Source: Pleurodeles waltl
Lineage: Eukaryota > Chordata > Amphibia > Caudata > Salamandridae
Reading direction: 5' to 3'
Length of the DNA: 64,000 bases
Assembly (NCBI RefSeq): GCF_031143425.1
Contig: NC_090440.1
Coordinates: 1,270,861,123 to 1,270,925,122 of the forward strand
A program made the position numbers and the translations under genes. Positions 10,868-21,436 of this stretch are shown here, in pieces (the first letter of the stretch is position 1; every line of letters starts with the position of its first letter). The notes beneath the pieces are model-generated. The model was not told the origin of the DNA, did not search any database, and saw only the letters and a program-made list of their open reading frames with translations.

Positions 10868-12219
10868 TGTTACAAATTGGGTCTCTGATTGGCAGAGGTG
10901 TGCACCCTTGTCCAAGTAGGGACAACAATTCTAGTCAGGGTACGTCACAACACAATCAAAATTATCTTGTGCCCACCCTGTGGTAGCTTAGCACTGAACA
11001 GTCAGGCTTTACTTAGAAGGCAATGTGTAAAGTATTTGTGCTGTACCTCATACAGTAACACAGTGAAAACACCACACAGGTTTAGAAAAATAGATAAAAT
11101 ATATCTGAATGAAATAAGGCTGGAACGATGGAAATCCAATCTACACAAGCAAAGTTATTAACTTTTAAAGATTAAATCCCACAAAATCACTTAGAAACAC
11201 AATAGCTCCAACTGGGGCTATCATGGGGTTGTTGATGGAGTCGTTCCCAATAGCCTGAGTCTACAGGCGCTGGTCATGGAGTTGCTCGGACCCCCAGGTA
11301 CAGTACCTTTGAAAACTATGAAACAAAGACGTTGCACGGAGTCGTGCAGCTGAGGCATCGATGGGGCCGGTGCAGTGTCAGTCCCTCACATCGTCCAAGG
11401 AGATGAGGCGTTGGTCCAGGACTGCGAGGCAGGGGAAGTAAGGCATCGATTTTGTCCGGTTGCAGGGGAAGCTGGTGCAGCATCGGTGGCGATGCATCGG
11501 TTCCTTGTGTCCCGGCGGGGTCGATGGATCTACTCGGTCAAGACATTATGAGTCGACTTTTCAGTGTCACGATGATACTGCATGATGTCAGTGGTGGAGG
11601 GCAATGTCGGACTTGCGTTGCAATCCATGTTCATTGTGTGCAGCAATGTCCCTAAAGTCGGAGCAGACTGTAGTGTCAGTGCTGGCATCGCTGAAGTCGT
11701 TACTGGCATCGCTGAAGTCGGAAAACTAGCTAGAAGGTAGTAGATGAAGTCTTTGCTGTTCATGACACTTCAGAACAGGAGACAATCTCAATCCAAGTCC
11801 TTGGAGAGCACTTTTGGGGAAGGCAGAGTCCTTCCAGCATAGTCAGAGGCTAGCAGGCAGCAGGGCAACAGCAGGGCAGCAGTCTGTCTCAACAAAGCAG
11901 TTCATATGAGTCCTTTGGGCAGCAGACAGCTCCTCTGAAAGAGTTTAGGTGTAGATCCCGAAGTGTCTCTTTTAGTGGGGTTAGAGACCGAGTTTATATA
12001 CCTAAAAATGCCTTTGAAGTGGAGGGAACTTCAAAGAGTGGTTTTGAAGTACACAAGTTCCCCTTTCAGCCCGGTCCTGTCTACCAGGATCCCTGTGAGG
12101 TGTCATCAGTCCTTTGTGTGATGGCAGGTCACTGGCCTTTGAAATATAGGAGAGAGCCCCTCCACCCTTCCTGCCCAGGGAGAACCATTCAGCATGCAGA
12201 TGAATGCAGATGTGAATAA
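10868..12219 (-). mobile_element. LTR retrotransposon LTR, left part (split by Harbinger copy A)
   Basis: Begins TGTTACAAATTGGGTCTC and resembles a long LTR that I recall as common in newt sequence (recognition from memory, not a search). It has no coding capacity. The sequence stops at 12219 with TAA, and the continuation resumes at 20626 with TAA on the far side of the Harbinger element. Together the two parts make an LTR of about 2.2 kb. Read in its own orientation (minus) it would start at 21436 with TGTTGG. Confidence 0.55.
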
Positions 12220-12252
12220 AGCCCTCATTACAACCCTGGCGGTCGGTGTTAA
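12220..12252 (+). repeat. Left terminal inverted repeat, Harbinger A
   Basis: The first 23 bases pair with the right end with about four mismatches, counting the outermost base. The same sequence, starting GGCCCTCATTACAACCCTGG, is found at 31380, 33615 and (inverted) 40092, with a mutated version at 46552. Confidence 0.9.
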
Positions 12253-13079
12253 TGCAGCAGTAAGACCGACAACAGGCCGGCGGTAAAAAAAATTGAATCA
12301 CGACCATGGCGGAAACTGCCAACATAGACAGACATTTTAACACTCAGACCGCCACAGCGGTATAAACAAACACCCCGGCGGTCACCACCAACAGACAGGC
12401 GGAAGACAATGTACCGCCCACCCTATCACAACCCAGCAATCCGCCACCTTTTACGGGGCGGAACCAATGCGAACAAAAACACGGCGGAAACAGGACTTGG
12501 AAGAGAAAACACTCACCTCTCCACACCCCACGAGGAACCAGGACGCCATGGAGCCAGAACTCCAGATACTCTCTGCGATGGTCTTCCTGCTCCTCTATCA
12601 GGAGCACCAAAGACGGCGGCGACGACCATGGTGAGTACTGCACCTACAACACAGGGGAGGGCGGAGGGAAAAGAGAGTGACACACACACACAACACGCAA
12701 CACCCCTACCCCCACCCTCACCCACAACATACATGCAGCAACATTGCATATACACCCCCCCCAACCCGCTTCAATAACGCAAGGACAAAAGGAATTGATT
12801 TGAACAAATGTAATCAATAAAAATCAGATAGTGCAATTTCAAAAATCAGTATATACAAATATGTACACCAACTGCACAAGTCCAGACATTACTCAAACAT
12901 CGTCCATGGATCAGAGTCCCAAAATGCATGGGCGAGGCCCACACATGACACCAGACTTCAAACGGAGATAACACTGCAGGGGCATCAGATCAAAATGAAA
13001 CAGGCACCTCAGGGGGAGGGGGGCCCCTCAGTCTGATGAATGTACTACACCACTGCTCCACTGCTCCACAAGGGGGCTC

Positions 13080-13335
13080 CATGCCCACTGCTATATCCTG
13101 GGGAGTGCAAAGCCACAGTCTCTCAAGACTCTCCAGAGGGTGGGGTGCCCACTGCTTTATCCTGGGGAGTGCAAAGCCACAGTCTCTCAAGTCTCTCCAG
13201 TGGGTGGGTTGCCCACTGCTTTATCCTGGGGAGTGCAAAGCCACAGTCTCTCAAGTCTCTCCAGTGGGTGGTTTGCCCACTGCTTTATCCTGGGGAGTGC
13301 AAAGCCACAGTCTCTCAAGTGGATAACAGTCTCCA
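13080..13335 (+). repeat. 64-bp tandem repeat, four units
   Basis: ATCCTGGGGAGTGCAAAGCC recurs exactly every 64 bp (13095, 13159, 13223, 13287). Versions of the same repeat occur at the same relative place in every Harbinger copy here (32215-32430, 34470-34690, 38930-39230 inverted, 47420-47675). It lies within transposase intron 1, near the 3' end of the antisense SANT gene. Confidence 0.9.
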
Positions 13336-13479
13336 CTGGTTCTGGAGGGGGCTTGGTGTCCAGAGTGCTTCATCCTGCCAAGGACTGAGGTAGTGGATGC
13401 CTTTCTCCACTGGTTCTGGAGGGGGCTTGGTGGCCAGAGTGCTTCATTGTGCCAAGGACTGAGGTAGTGGATGCCTTTC

Positions 13480-16400
13480 TCCACTGAATGTCGTGCATCA
13501 TGGAAGCTGCCCAGGCTTCTGGAACTGACCACCAGCCTCGGACGACTGACCACTGTGGATGGCAGCCATGTTTGCGGTGGTGCCACAGGCTCAGTATGTC
13601 GTGGGGCCGCTGGCTGTGCTTGTGGCGGGGTCAGTCGCGGCAGTGCTGGCGGCGGCCTCTGTGGCTGCGGAGCTGGCGGCGCTCTCTGTGGCAACGGTGC
13701 TGGTGGCGGTCTCTGTGGTGGCAGTGCTTACGGCGGCCTCTGTGGCATCGGGGCTGGCGGCGGGCTCTATGGCGGCAGTGCTTGCGGCGGCTTCTGTGGC
13801 ATCGGGGCTGGCAGCGGTCTCTGTGGTGGCGGTGCTTGCAGCGGCCTCTGTGGCATCGGTGCTGGCGGCGGGCTCTGTGGCGGCGGTGCTAGTGACGGGC
13901 TCTGTGGCGGCGGTGCTGGTGGCGGGCTCTGTGACTGCGTGCTGGTGGCGGGTTCCGTGTCTGCGGTGCTGGTGGCGGGCTCAGTGACAGTGTTGCTGGT
14001 GGCGGTGCAGGTGGTGATGCAGGTGGCGGTCTTCTCCGCCGTACAGGTTAGCGTCGGCATGGACAGAAGGTGTGACACTGGTCCAATTGTCGGTGCCACC
14101 ATGCACTCTCCTGACCTGCCCTTTATTTTCTGGCCCTTCCCCACCTTGGATGGTGGCGCAACTGTCTTGCCACCATCCCCTTTTGTTTTCCCTGAGCCCT
14201 TGGTGGCAGGTGTTTTCAGCTTCTCCCTCCGGGATGTGGGCAACCTTTTAACTTTTGCAGGTGGCTGAATGTCCTTGCCCTCGCTCCGTGGCACACTGGC
14301 AGCCCTGTTGGTTGGCGCACTCCAATAGCCTGCAGTTGCTGGCACCACTGTGCCTGGTGATGTGGTGGCTGAGGTGCTGGGCTGGGACCTGGAAAGCCTG
14401 GCCCTAGGGGACGGACCGGGGGGGAGGTGTAGGGAAGGGGTCAATATTAGCCAGGAAAAGTTTTTTAGACACACTGGGACGGGTAGATGGAGGGGGTTTG
14501 GGAGTGGAGGAAGAGGTAGTGGTTGTAGGAGGTGTACGTTTGCTGACTTTGGGTGAAGGTACATGGGCTGGAGGGTGTTGTGAGGTGGATGGCTATTGGG
14601 TGGGTGTGTGCCTGCATTTGTCTACTTTGGGAGGAGGGCTCACAGACACACTGGGGGAGGACACTGGGGATGTGTGAATGGTAGTGGGGGTGGTGAGTGC
14701 ACGTGAGCGGTGTGTGCTGATGGGCGTGTTGGTGATGGAGGTAGTGGCTGGAGATGTGCATGCAGGTGTAAATGGAGACGAGACAGGGAGGGAGGAGGAG
14801 GACGTGGAGGAGGGGGACACAGTGGAGGCAGAGGATGTTGGAATGTCTGCATGGACATGATGCTTGTGTGAGTGCCTGTGGGATGTGTGGTGCTTATGTT
14901 TGCCTGAGCCACCATTGTGTGTTGAGGTGTGTGCATGCATGGCTGATGGTGTGGTTGGGATAGGCTGAGGTACAGGGGATTGGGTCTGGGTGGAGGAAGT
15001 TGGAGGTGGGAGGCTGGAAACAGGGACAATGGCTGCCATCAGTGCTGAGGCCAGAGCCTGAAATGCTCTCTGTTGGGCTGCCTGGCCAGAATGACTGCCT
15101 TCAGGGTATGCATTTGATTGTTGCAAATGCCTCTCAACACCCTGGATGGCATTCACAGTGGTAGGTTGCCAAACAGTGAGGGATTTCAGGAGGTCAATAG
15201 CCTCCTCACTGAGGGCTGCAGGGCTGACTGGTGCAGGGCCTGAGGTGCCTGGGGCGAAGGAGATGCCCACCCTCCTGGTTGAGTGGCCACGGGACACACG
15301 CTGAGGAGCTGCTGGGAGGGTGGTGCTCGTAGTGGGGTTGCCAGCTGTACCTGTTGATGCAGGGGGCACAGAGGGGCCCGTCACCGCAAGGGAGCTCCCA
15401 TCAGAGGAGGAGTCGCTGCTGTCACCTCCTGTCCCCGCCGTGGAGCTCCCCTCGACCTCCGTCCCACTGGTGGCTTCAGACTCCTTTGTCTCACCCTCCA
15501 GGGCCAAGTGGGATGCAGCTCCCTCCTGCTCCGGTGCCACTGCTCCTCCGCCTGATGATGCTATTGCAGACAAGAACAGAGAGACCACAAAAATGGGGGG
15601 GGAGACAGAAGAAAGACATGTTCAGTGCATGCAATACCACTACCGTTGGCGGACACTACAGACACAGCAGCCCTCTGCAATACGCCATGCACTTATAGTT
15701 CCTAGATTACTCACAGGGCCATGGGGCACAAGGCCTATGCCCAATTGCTGCACACATGGAAGTCACAGGAGCCTGACTAGGTATAGATGGCTCTTACCAC
15801 TGGTAGGGTTAGGGTGCCACATAGCCTGCCTCACAAAGGGAACTTACCTACAAAGCTCGCCCTGGCCTAGAGTAACCCACTGCCCACCTCCCCCACCCAG
15901 ACACCTCGTAATGCACGCAGAGTCAGATGGAGGTGACTTTACTCACCCCCTTGTGGCTGCTGTGATGCCCTCAAGTGCTCATCCAACTCCGGATACGTCA
16001 CCGTCAGGATCCGGAACATCAGGGGGGTCATGGTGCGATGGGCACCCCTTCCACGTTGGTAGGCCATCCCCAGCTGGGCCTCCGCCATCTTCTTGCTCCA
16101 GCGGCGAATGTCCTCCTATCTTTTCTGACAGTGGGTGCTCCGTCTGTGGTGGACCCTTAGGGTCCTGACGTCCTTGGTGATGGCACGCCAAAAATCCTTC
16201 TTCTGGTGGGTGCTGACCTACAGGAATAGTACAGGGGACAAAGAAAAACTTTGTCCGGAACGTCAAAGTCATTGGCCCACGTTTCCACCCTTGCCCCGAC
16301 GCATATACACTCACGGTCTGCTCATGCAGGGCTCAGTCCCCCCCCATGTATCTTCCATCCACACCACTCCAAACAGGCATTGCCCATGCAGCATGCTCAC

Positions 16401-16525
16401 AGTGTACTCACCTGTTTGTCTGGAGGACCGTAGAGAAGCGTGTACTGGGGAAGGACCCCATTCACTAACGTCTCCAACTCCTCCGAAGTGAAGGTAGGGG
16501 CCCTTTCCCCAGAAACATGAGCCAT
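13480..16525 (-). pseudogene. NAIF1/MYPOP-like SANT-Myb protein of Harbinger A (three exons, disrupted)
   Basis: DNA-binding accessory gene lying wholly inside transposase intron 1, antisense. Exon 1 is 16525-16412: 38 codons from MAHVSGERAPTFTSEELETL, donor GTGAGTAC. Exon 2 is 16217-15947: 271 nt, the rest of the trihelical SANT domain including VSTHQKKDFWRAI, RWSKKMAEAQLG and PLMFRILTVTYPELD. Exon 3 starts at 15560 (ASSGGGAVAPEQEG) and encodes a long Pro/Ser/Thr-rich tail with a His/Lys-rich patch (GKHKHHTSHRHSHKHH). Exon phases (0 and 1) match copy B. Defects: a TAG in exon 2 replacing the Trp before EDIRRW, and a stop at 14595-14593 in exon 3; the frame continues beyond at 14564-13767. 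The C-terminal end is approximate. In vertebrates NAIF1 partners HARBI1, so a role in targeting the transposase is plausible. Confidence 0.75.
13590..13990. repeat. Degenerate GGCGG-rich codon repeat
   Basis: A run of short GC-rich repeats of the type GGCGGTGCTGGTGGCGGGCTC. In the minus frame it encodes repeated Pro-Ala-Pro-Pro-Gln segments of the SANT gene tail. Open frames seen on the plus strand over this region (13471-14268, 13559-13987) are periodic shadows. Confidence 0.8.
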
Positions 16526-17620
16526 TGTCGCTTCCAGACTGAGATCACAGCAGCACTGGCAGTGTAGGTCCTCTCCTGTTGAAGGTCAGGTATCAAGTGA
16601 GTGTACAGATAGAAAATGGCGGTCACGTCCACGGCGGTGCGTACCATCACCGCCGGCGTACATCGTCATTGGCTCCTGGGACCCACAGGGTCCATGTTAA
16701 CCAATGCAGGATTGCGCCGCGGTCTTCAACCGCCTACCGCATGGTGTAGAACGCCAGCGCCGTAACCTCATATCCCCTTGTTCCATCTTACAGGTCAGGC
16801 AGCCGCCATTTCAGGGGGCCACATGGCATTAATGATAACTGCGTCAGACCTATCTAGGCCTTGCATACACACAGTAACAGGCACATTGGTGATTAGCAAA
16901 TGTGTGCAAATTACAGTTTGTGATACCTCAGTGTTGGCTGAATCGCTGTCCGCTATTCTCCTCCATAGGGCACGTCCGCTGGGGCAGGTGATGAGATGGC
17001 GGCATCTTCCGGTGTACAGACAGCTGGTGGACCTGTCGACAATGGAAGAGAGACACGTAATAGTCACCTACAGACTTGATCGTACAACAATCCATGAACT
17101 GTGTGCCCAGTTGGAGCCAGACCTCATGTCAGCTATCCGCCATCCCACAGGAATACCCCCTCAAGTGCAGGTCCTGTCAGTACTCCATTTCCTGGCAAGT
17201 GGGTCTTTTCAGACTACAGTGGCCATTGCATCAGGAATGTCCCAGCGAATGTTCTCTAACTTGTTGTCCAGAGTGTTGTCTGCCCTGCTGAAACACATGC
17301 GCAGCTACATTGTTTTCCCTCAAGTGGAGGATTTGCCTACAGTGAAAGGTGACTTCTATGCCCTAGGACATATCCCCAACATCATAGGTGCCATTGATGG
17401 GACACATGTGGCCTTGGTACCCCCCGCAGGAGTGAACAGGTGTACAGAAACCGGAAGAGCTACCATTCGATGAATGTGCAGATGGTGTGTTTGGCAGACC
17501 AGTACATCTCCCATGTGAATGCCAAATTTCCTGGCTCTGTGCATGATGCTTACATTCTGAGGAATAGCAGCATGCCTTATGTGATGGGGCAACTCCAGAG
17601 GCACTGTGTGTGGCTAATAG

Positions 17621-17713
17621 GTGAGGACAAGGACCCTATACCCTGTGAATAGTTGTTTCTGGTTGTCCCTACGGGTTAGTGTGTGTCTAACAGTTGTCCC
17701 TCGACATTTGCAG
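17621..17713 (+). other. 93-bp spliceosomal intron in transposase A, absent from copy B
   Basis: Starts GTGAGG and ends TTTGCAG, with a branch-point-like TCTAAC about 27 bases before the end. Removing it joins TGGCTAATAG to ATGACTCTGAG, which aligns base for base with the uninterrupted copy B sequence at 52449-52470. Confidence 0.8.
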
Positions 17714-18523
17714 ATGACTCTGAGTACCCCAACCTGTCATGGCTACTGACCCCAGTGAGAAATCCCAGGACAAGGGCAGAGGAATGCTACAATGAGGCAG
17801 ATGGGTGAACTAGGAGGATTATAGAAAGAACCTTCGGCCTCCTGAACGCCAGGTTCTGGTGCCTCCACATGAAAGGTGGTTCTCTCTACTACTCACCAAA
17901 GAAGGTGTGCCAGATAATCATGGCCTGCTGTATGCTGTACAACCTGGCTTTGCGACGACAGGAGCCTTTTCTGCAGGAGGATGGACAGTGAAGAAGAGGA
18001 GGCAGAAGAAGAGGATATCGACAACAGAAACAACGTTATCCAGCAATACTTCCAGTGAGATATCACTGTCTCACACATCTCATACAATTGTTTGACCTAT
18101 CATAAGTCTGTCACTTTTACCCAGTGTATGGACCCTGACTTGTCACTTTGCCTTTCCATTTAACAGATGTGGGCCCCACTGTGTGCCCTCTGCTATATTA
18201 CCTTATGGACTAGAGCTGTGCTACATCGGTATGTTGACAATAAAATTTAAATTGCTATATTCCATAGTTATTGTAAATACACATTGGTGAAAGCACAGAC
18301 TAACTCCAGATTGTTTTGTGATTCAAGGGTGTTTATTTCTGTGCAAATAAGTGGAGGGGGTTGTAAAATGGGCAGGGGTGATGGTGGAGGAATGTCCATA
18401 GCAGAGTCCAGTCTATTTGTTTCACAGATACATTGCCCAAAGGGGCATAGGAAGTGGAGCTAGGGCGGTTGATGGATGGACAGGGTGACAAAGTGGAACA
18501 GAAGGATGACATTCAGGGGGGTC

Positions 18524-20049
18524 TCATTTCCTGGCGGTGGTCTTGGCATTGTTCTCTGTCTTGTTCCTGGATCTCAGGGACCGTTTGCGGGGTGGTTCTC
18601 CATCTGCAGGGGGTGGGGTGCTGGTGTCGTGGTCCTGTGGCGGTGCCTTCTGTCCACTAGCGCCGGCGGAGGTGGTGGGCTGTTCATCATCCAGGCTAGT
18701 GCCAGGGGCCCCTTGTTGTGCCACAGAGTCCCTCCTGGTGTTGACAAGGTCCTTCAGCACCCCTATAATGGTGACCAGGGTGGTGTTGATGGACTTGAGT
18801 CCCTCCCTGATCACAAGATAGTGTTCCTCCTGCAGCCGCTGGGTCTCCTGAAAGTTGGCCAGTACCGTTGCCATGGTCTCCTGGGAATTATGGTACGCTC
18901 ACATGATGTTGGAGAGGGCCTCATGGAGAGTGGGTTCCCTGGTCCTGTCTTCCCCCTGTCGCACAGCTGTCCTCCCAGTTCCCCTGTTTTCCTGTGCCTC
19001 TGTCCCCTGAACCGTGTGCCCACTGCCACTTCCCCCAGGTCCCTGATTTTCTTGGGGTGGTGGGTTTGCCTGGGTTCCCTGTAGTGGTGGACCCACTGCT
19101 GCTTGACGTGTCCTGGGGACAGAGGGATGGGCCCGCTGGGTGGGTGCGGTGCTGGTGTTTCCTGAAGGGGGAGGCTCTGTGGTGGCATGTGCCAGTGTCA
19201 GGGGAACCAACTGTCCTGAGGTCCCAGATGGGCCGGGTTGGTCATCTTGATCCAGTTGGACAGAGCTGCTGTCATCACTGTGGGCCTCTTCTGTGGAGGG
19301 AGTGGACATGTCTGGAACCTCCTGTCCGGTGACGGTGGGTAGGGGTCCTGCAGGAGTGTAAAGGCATGATTATTGCATCTGTGTGTGCCATTGTGTGCAA
19401 TTGGTGATTGACCCTGTACTCAAGTGCTTGCATTCTTGTCTAGGACCTTGTGTGATAATTGGTTTGGGGTCTCTGTGGGTACCTGTAGTGGACATGCTTT
19501 GGTGACGGGTGCCCATGCTTTGGTGTTGCATGCAGGGCTTGGTGTTGGGATGGGTGGGTTATGATAGTGGGACATTTGTGAGGTGTTGGAGTGATGGTGT
19601 GAGGGTGAGGGTGGCGGTATGTGATAGCATGCAGGTAGGGTGGGGTATGTAATAGTTAAGAGTTGACTTACCAGAGTTCATTCCTCCTGCTACTCCTGCG
19701 ACACCCTCAGGATGCAGTATAGCCAAGACTTGCCCCTCCCATGTTGTTAGTTGTGGGGGAGGAGGTGGGGGTCCGCCGCCAGTCCTCTGTACTACAATCT
19801 GGTGTCTTGAGACCACGGAACGCACCTTCCCCGTAGGTCGTTCCACCTCTTCCGGATGTCATCCCTAGTTCTTGGATGCTGTCCCACTGCGTTGACCCTG
19901 TCAACGATTCTGCACCATAGCTCCATCTCCCTTGCAATGGAGGTGTGCTGCACCTGTGATCCGAATAGCTGTGGCTCTACCTAGACGACTTCCTCCACCA
20001 TGCCCTTAAGCTCCTCCTCAGAGAACCTGGGGTGTCATTGAGGTGCCAT
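18524..20049 (-). pseudogene. TSNARE1-like SANT-Myb protein of Harbinger A (two exons, disrupted)
   Basis: A second, different Myb/SANT gene. Exon 1 is 20049-19672 and encodes the domain (HPRFSEEELKGMVEEVV, then SIAREMELWCRIVDRVNAVG, then DDIRKRWNDLRGR), closest to the TSNARE1-type Harbinger Myb domain. It ends with a splice donor GTAAGT. Exon 2 is 19347-18524: Ser/Pro/Gln-rich, then a leucine-rich, probably helical segment (QRLQEEHYLVIREGLKSINT) and a basic end with RKRSLRSRNKTE. Defects in exon 1: stops at codon 5 and after EVV, and a frame change after the SANT block. Defect in exon 2: a stop near 18902. A minus-strand AATAAA at 18337-18332 faces the transposase polyadenylation signal about 90 bp away. 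Confidence 0.7.
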
Positions 20050-20591
20050 GATGTGGTGTAGGTGATGTGTGAGGTGGTGTTGGTTGTGATGTGTGAGGGG
20101 ATGTGTTTGTGCATGCTGTCTGAGGTGCGTGAATGGTGTGTGAGTGATGGTGTTGTGTGCCTGTGGATGCTAGTGTTGCTTCTGGTGGTGTCTCTCTCTG
20201 GCCTTCTTTCTCATTTTTGGTCGTAAGGGTTTTATATTGGATTGAGTGTGTGGGAGTGGTGTATGTATGTGTATCAGTTGTGTGTATTTGGAACTGTCCA
20301 ATGTGGTTGTGTTTTGTAAATGTGTGTGTATTTGGAGCGCGGCGGTGTGTACTGCCAATGGAATACTGTGGTTGAAAGACTGCTGTGTGGATTCGTAGGT
20401 CGTGATAGTGTGGGCGTATTCCTGTTGGCGTGACGGTGTCGGTTTTGTTATCGCCAGTTTATCACTGACCTTTGGTGTGGCAGCCTTGTGTGGGTGTCTG
20501 GATTTTGGCGGATTCCGAGCTGTGGGTCGTAATAGCTATAGCGGAATTCCGCCGCCGCAGCGGTGTGTTGGCGGTCTTCTGCACGGCAGAA

Positions 20592-20625
20592 AGCGGGATT
20601 TACCGCCAATGTTGTATTGAGGGCC
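20592..20625 (-). repeat. Right terminal inverted repeat, Harbinger A
   Basis: Ends TTGTATTGAGGGCC, complementary to the left end with a few mismatches, and is followed by TAA (20626-20628). Confidence 0.85.
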
Positions 20626-21436
20626 TAAGTGTTCTGTGTTTATGGCTGTCTGGATGCAATGCACAAGGGAGGATGTCAACCAGTATAGACCAGGCATTGA
20701 CTGGAGACAGGCTGTAATGCACAGATGTCAGTAAGTGCAGAGAAATGGCCACTTTCTAAAAGTGTCATTCCTAAAATAGTAATATTAAATCCAACTTCAC
20801 CAATAAGCAGGATTTTCTATTACCATTGTGGCCAAACAAAACATGACAGGGCTGCTCCTTCCACATCAAAATCTACCACTTAAAAGTGTTTGAGGGCAGT
20901 TCTAATGCTTTTCTATGAGAGGAGCAGGCCTCACAGTAGTGGAAATTGAATTTGTGAGTTTTTCACTACCAAGATATGTAAAACATATTTGTACATGTCC
21001 TGCCTTTTACTTACATAGCACCCTGCCCTATAGGTTACCGAGGGCCTACATTAGGGGTGATTTATATGAAGAAAAATGGGAGTTTAAGGTGTTGCAAGTA
21101 GTTTTAAATGCCAAGTCAATGGCTTGCCTGAGACATAGAAAAGGGGCAACTTATGTGGGTGGCACAATCAGTGCTGCAGGCCAACTGATAGCATTTAATT
21201 TACCGGCCCTGGACACATGTTGTACACTTCACTAGGGACTTACAGGTAAATTAAATATGCCAACTGGGTAGGAACTAATGTTACCATGTTTATGGGCGAG
21301 AGCACATGCACTTTAGCCCTGGTCAGCAGTGGTAAAGTAGACAAAGTCCTAAAACCAACAAAAACAGGGTCTGAAAAATGGAGTTAGGCAGGCAAAATGT
21401 TGGATGATGACCACCCTAAGGCTGACAGATCCAACA
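20626..21436 (-). mobile_element. LTR retrotransposon LTR, right part
   Basis: Continuation of the LTR interrupted at 12219. It ends CAGATCCAACA at 21436 (the CA end matching the TG start at 10868). No coding sequence was recognised. I found no matching 5-bp target duplication beside 10868 and 21436. Confidence 0.5.

Larger units (their letters stand above)
12548..18058 (+). pseudogene. HARBI1-like Harbinger transposase, copy A (three exons, disrupted)
   Basis: DDE nuclease that would cut and paste the element. Exon 1 is 12548-12630 (starts MEPELQILSAMVFLLLYQEH, then an Arg run) and is followed by a consensus donor GTGAGTACTG. Exon 2 is 16969-17620 and joins in frame (WARPLGQ). It carries MEERHVIVTYRLD, the helical region SVLHFLASGSFQTT and the first catalytic Asp in IGAIDGTHVAL (17396-17398). 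Exon 3 is 17714-18058, with the Glu in IIERTF (17824-17826). The second Asp, in FPGSVHDAY (17545-17547), is present. Defects: a one-base frame loss at the C run 17420-17425 and a stop at 17816-17818, plus a late stop near 17988. An AATAAA lies at 18239-18244. Exon boundaries are inferred from splice motifs and comparison with copy B. Confidence 0.85.
12220..20625 (+). mobile_element. Harbinger-type DNA transposon, copy A
   Basis: An 8.4-kb element bounded by inverted termini. The left end reads AGCCCTCATTACAACCCTGG; the right end, reverse-complemented, reads GGCCCTCAATACAACATTGG, with the match continuing as CGGT. A TAA at 12217-12219 and at 20626-20628 gives the 3-bp TWA target duplication expected for PIF/Harbinger. 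Inside are a HARBI1-like transposase (+), a NAIF1/MYPOP-like SANT gene antisense within transposase intron 1, and a TSNARE1-like SANT gene (-) at the 3' side. GGCGGT-type motifs are dense near both ends and could be binding sites for the SANT proteins (inference). All three genes carry disabling mutations. Confidence 0.9.

Noticed and set aside
13471..14268. 265-codon Gly/Cys-rich plus-strand ORF
   Set aside because: Shadow of the Pro-rich minus-strand SANT gene tail in a GC-rich repeat.
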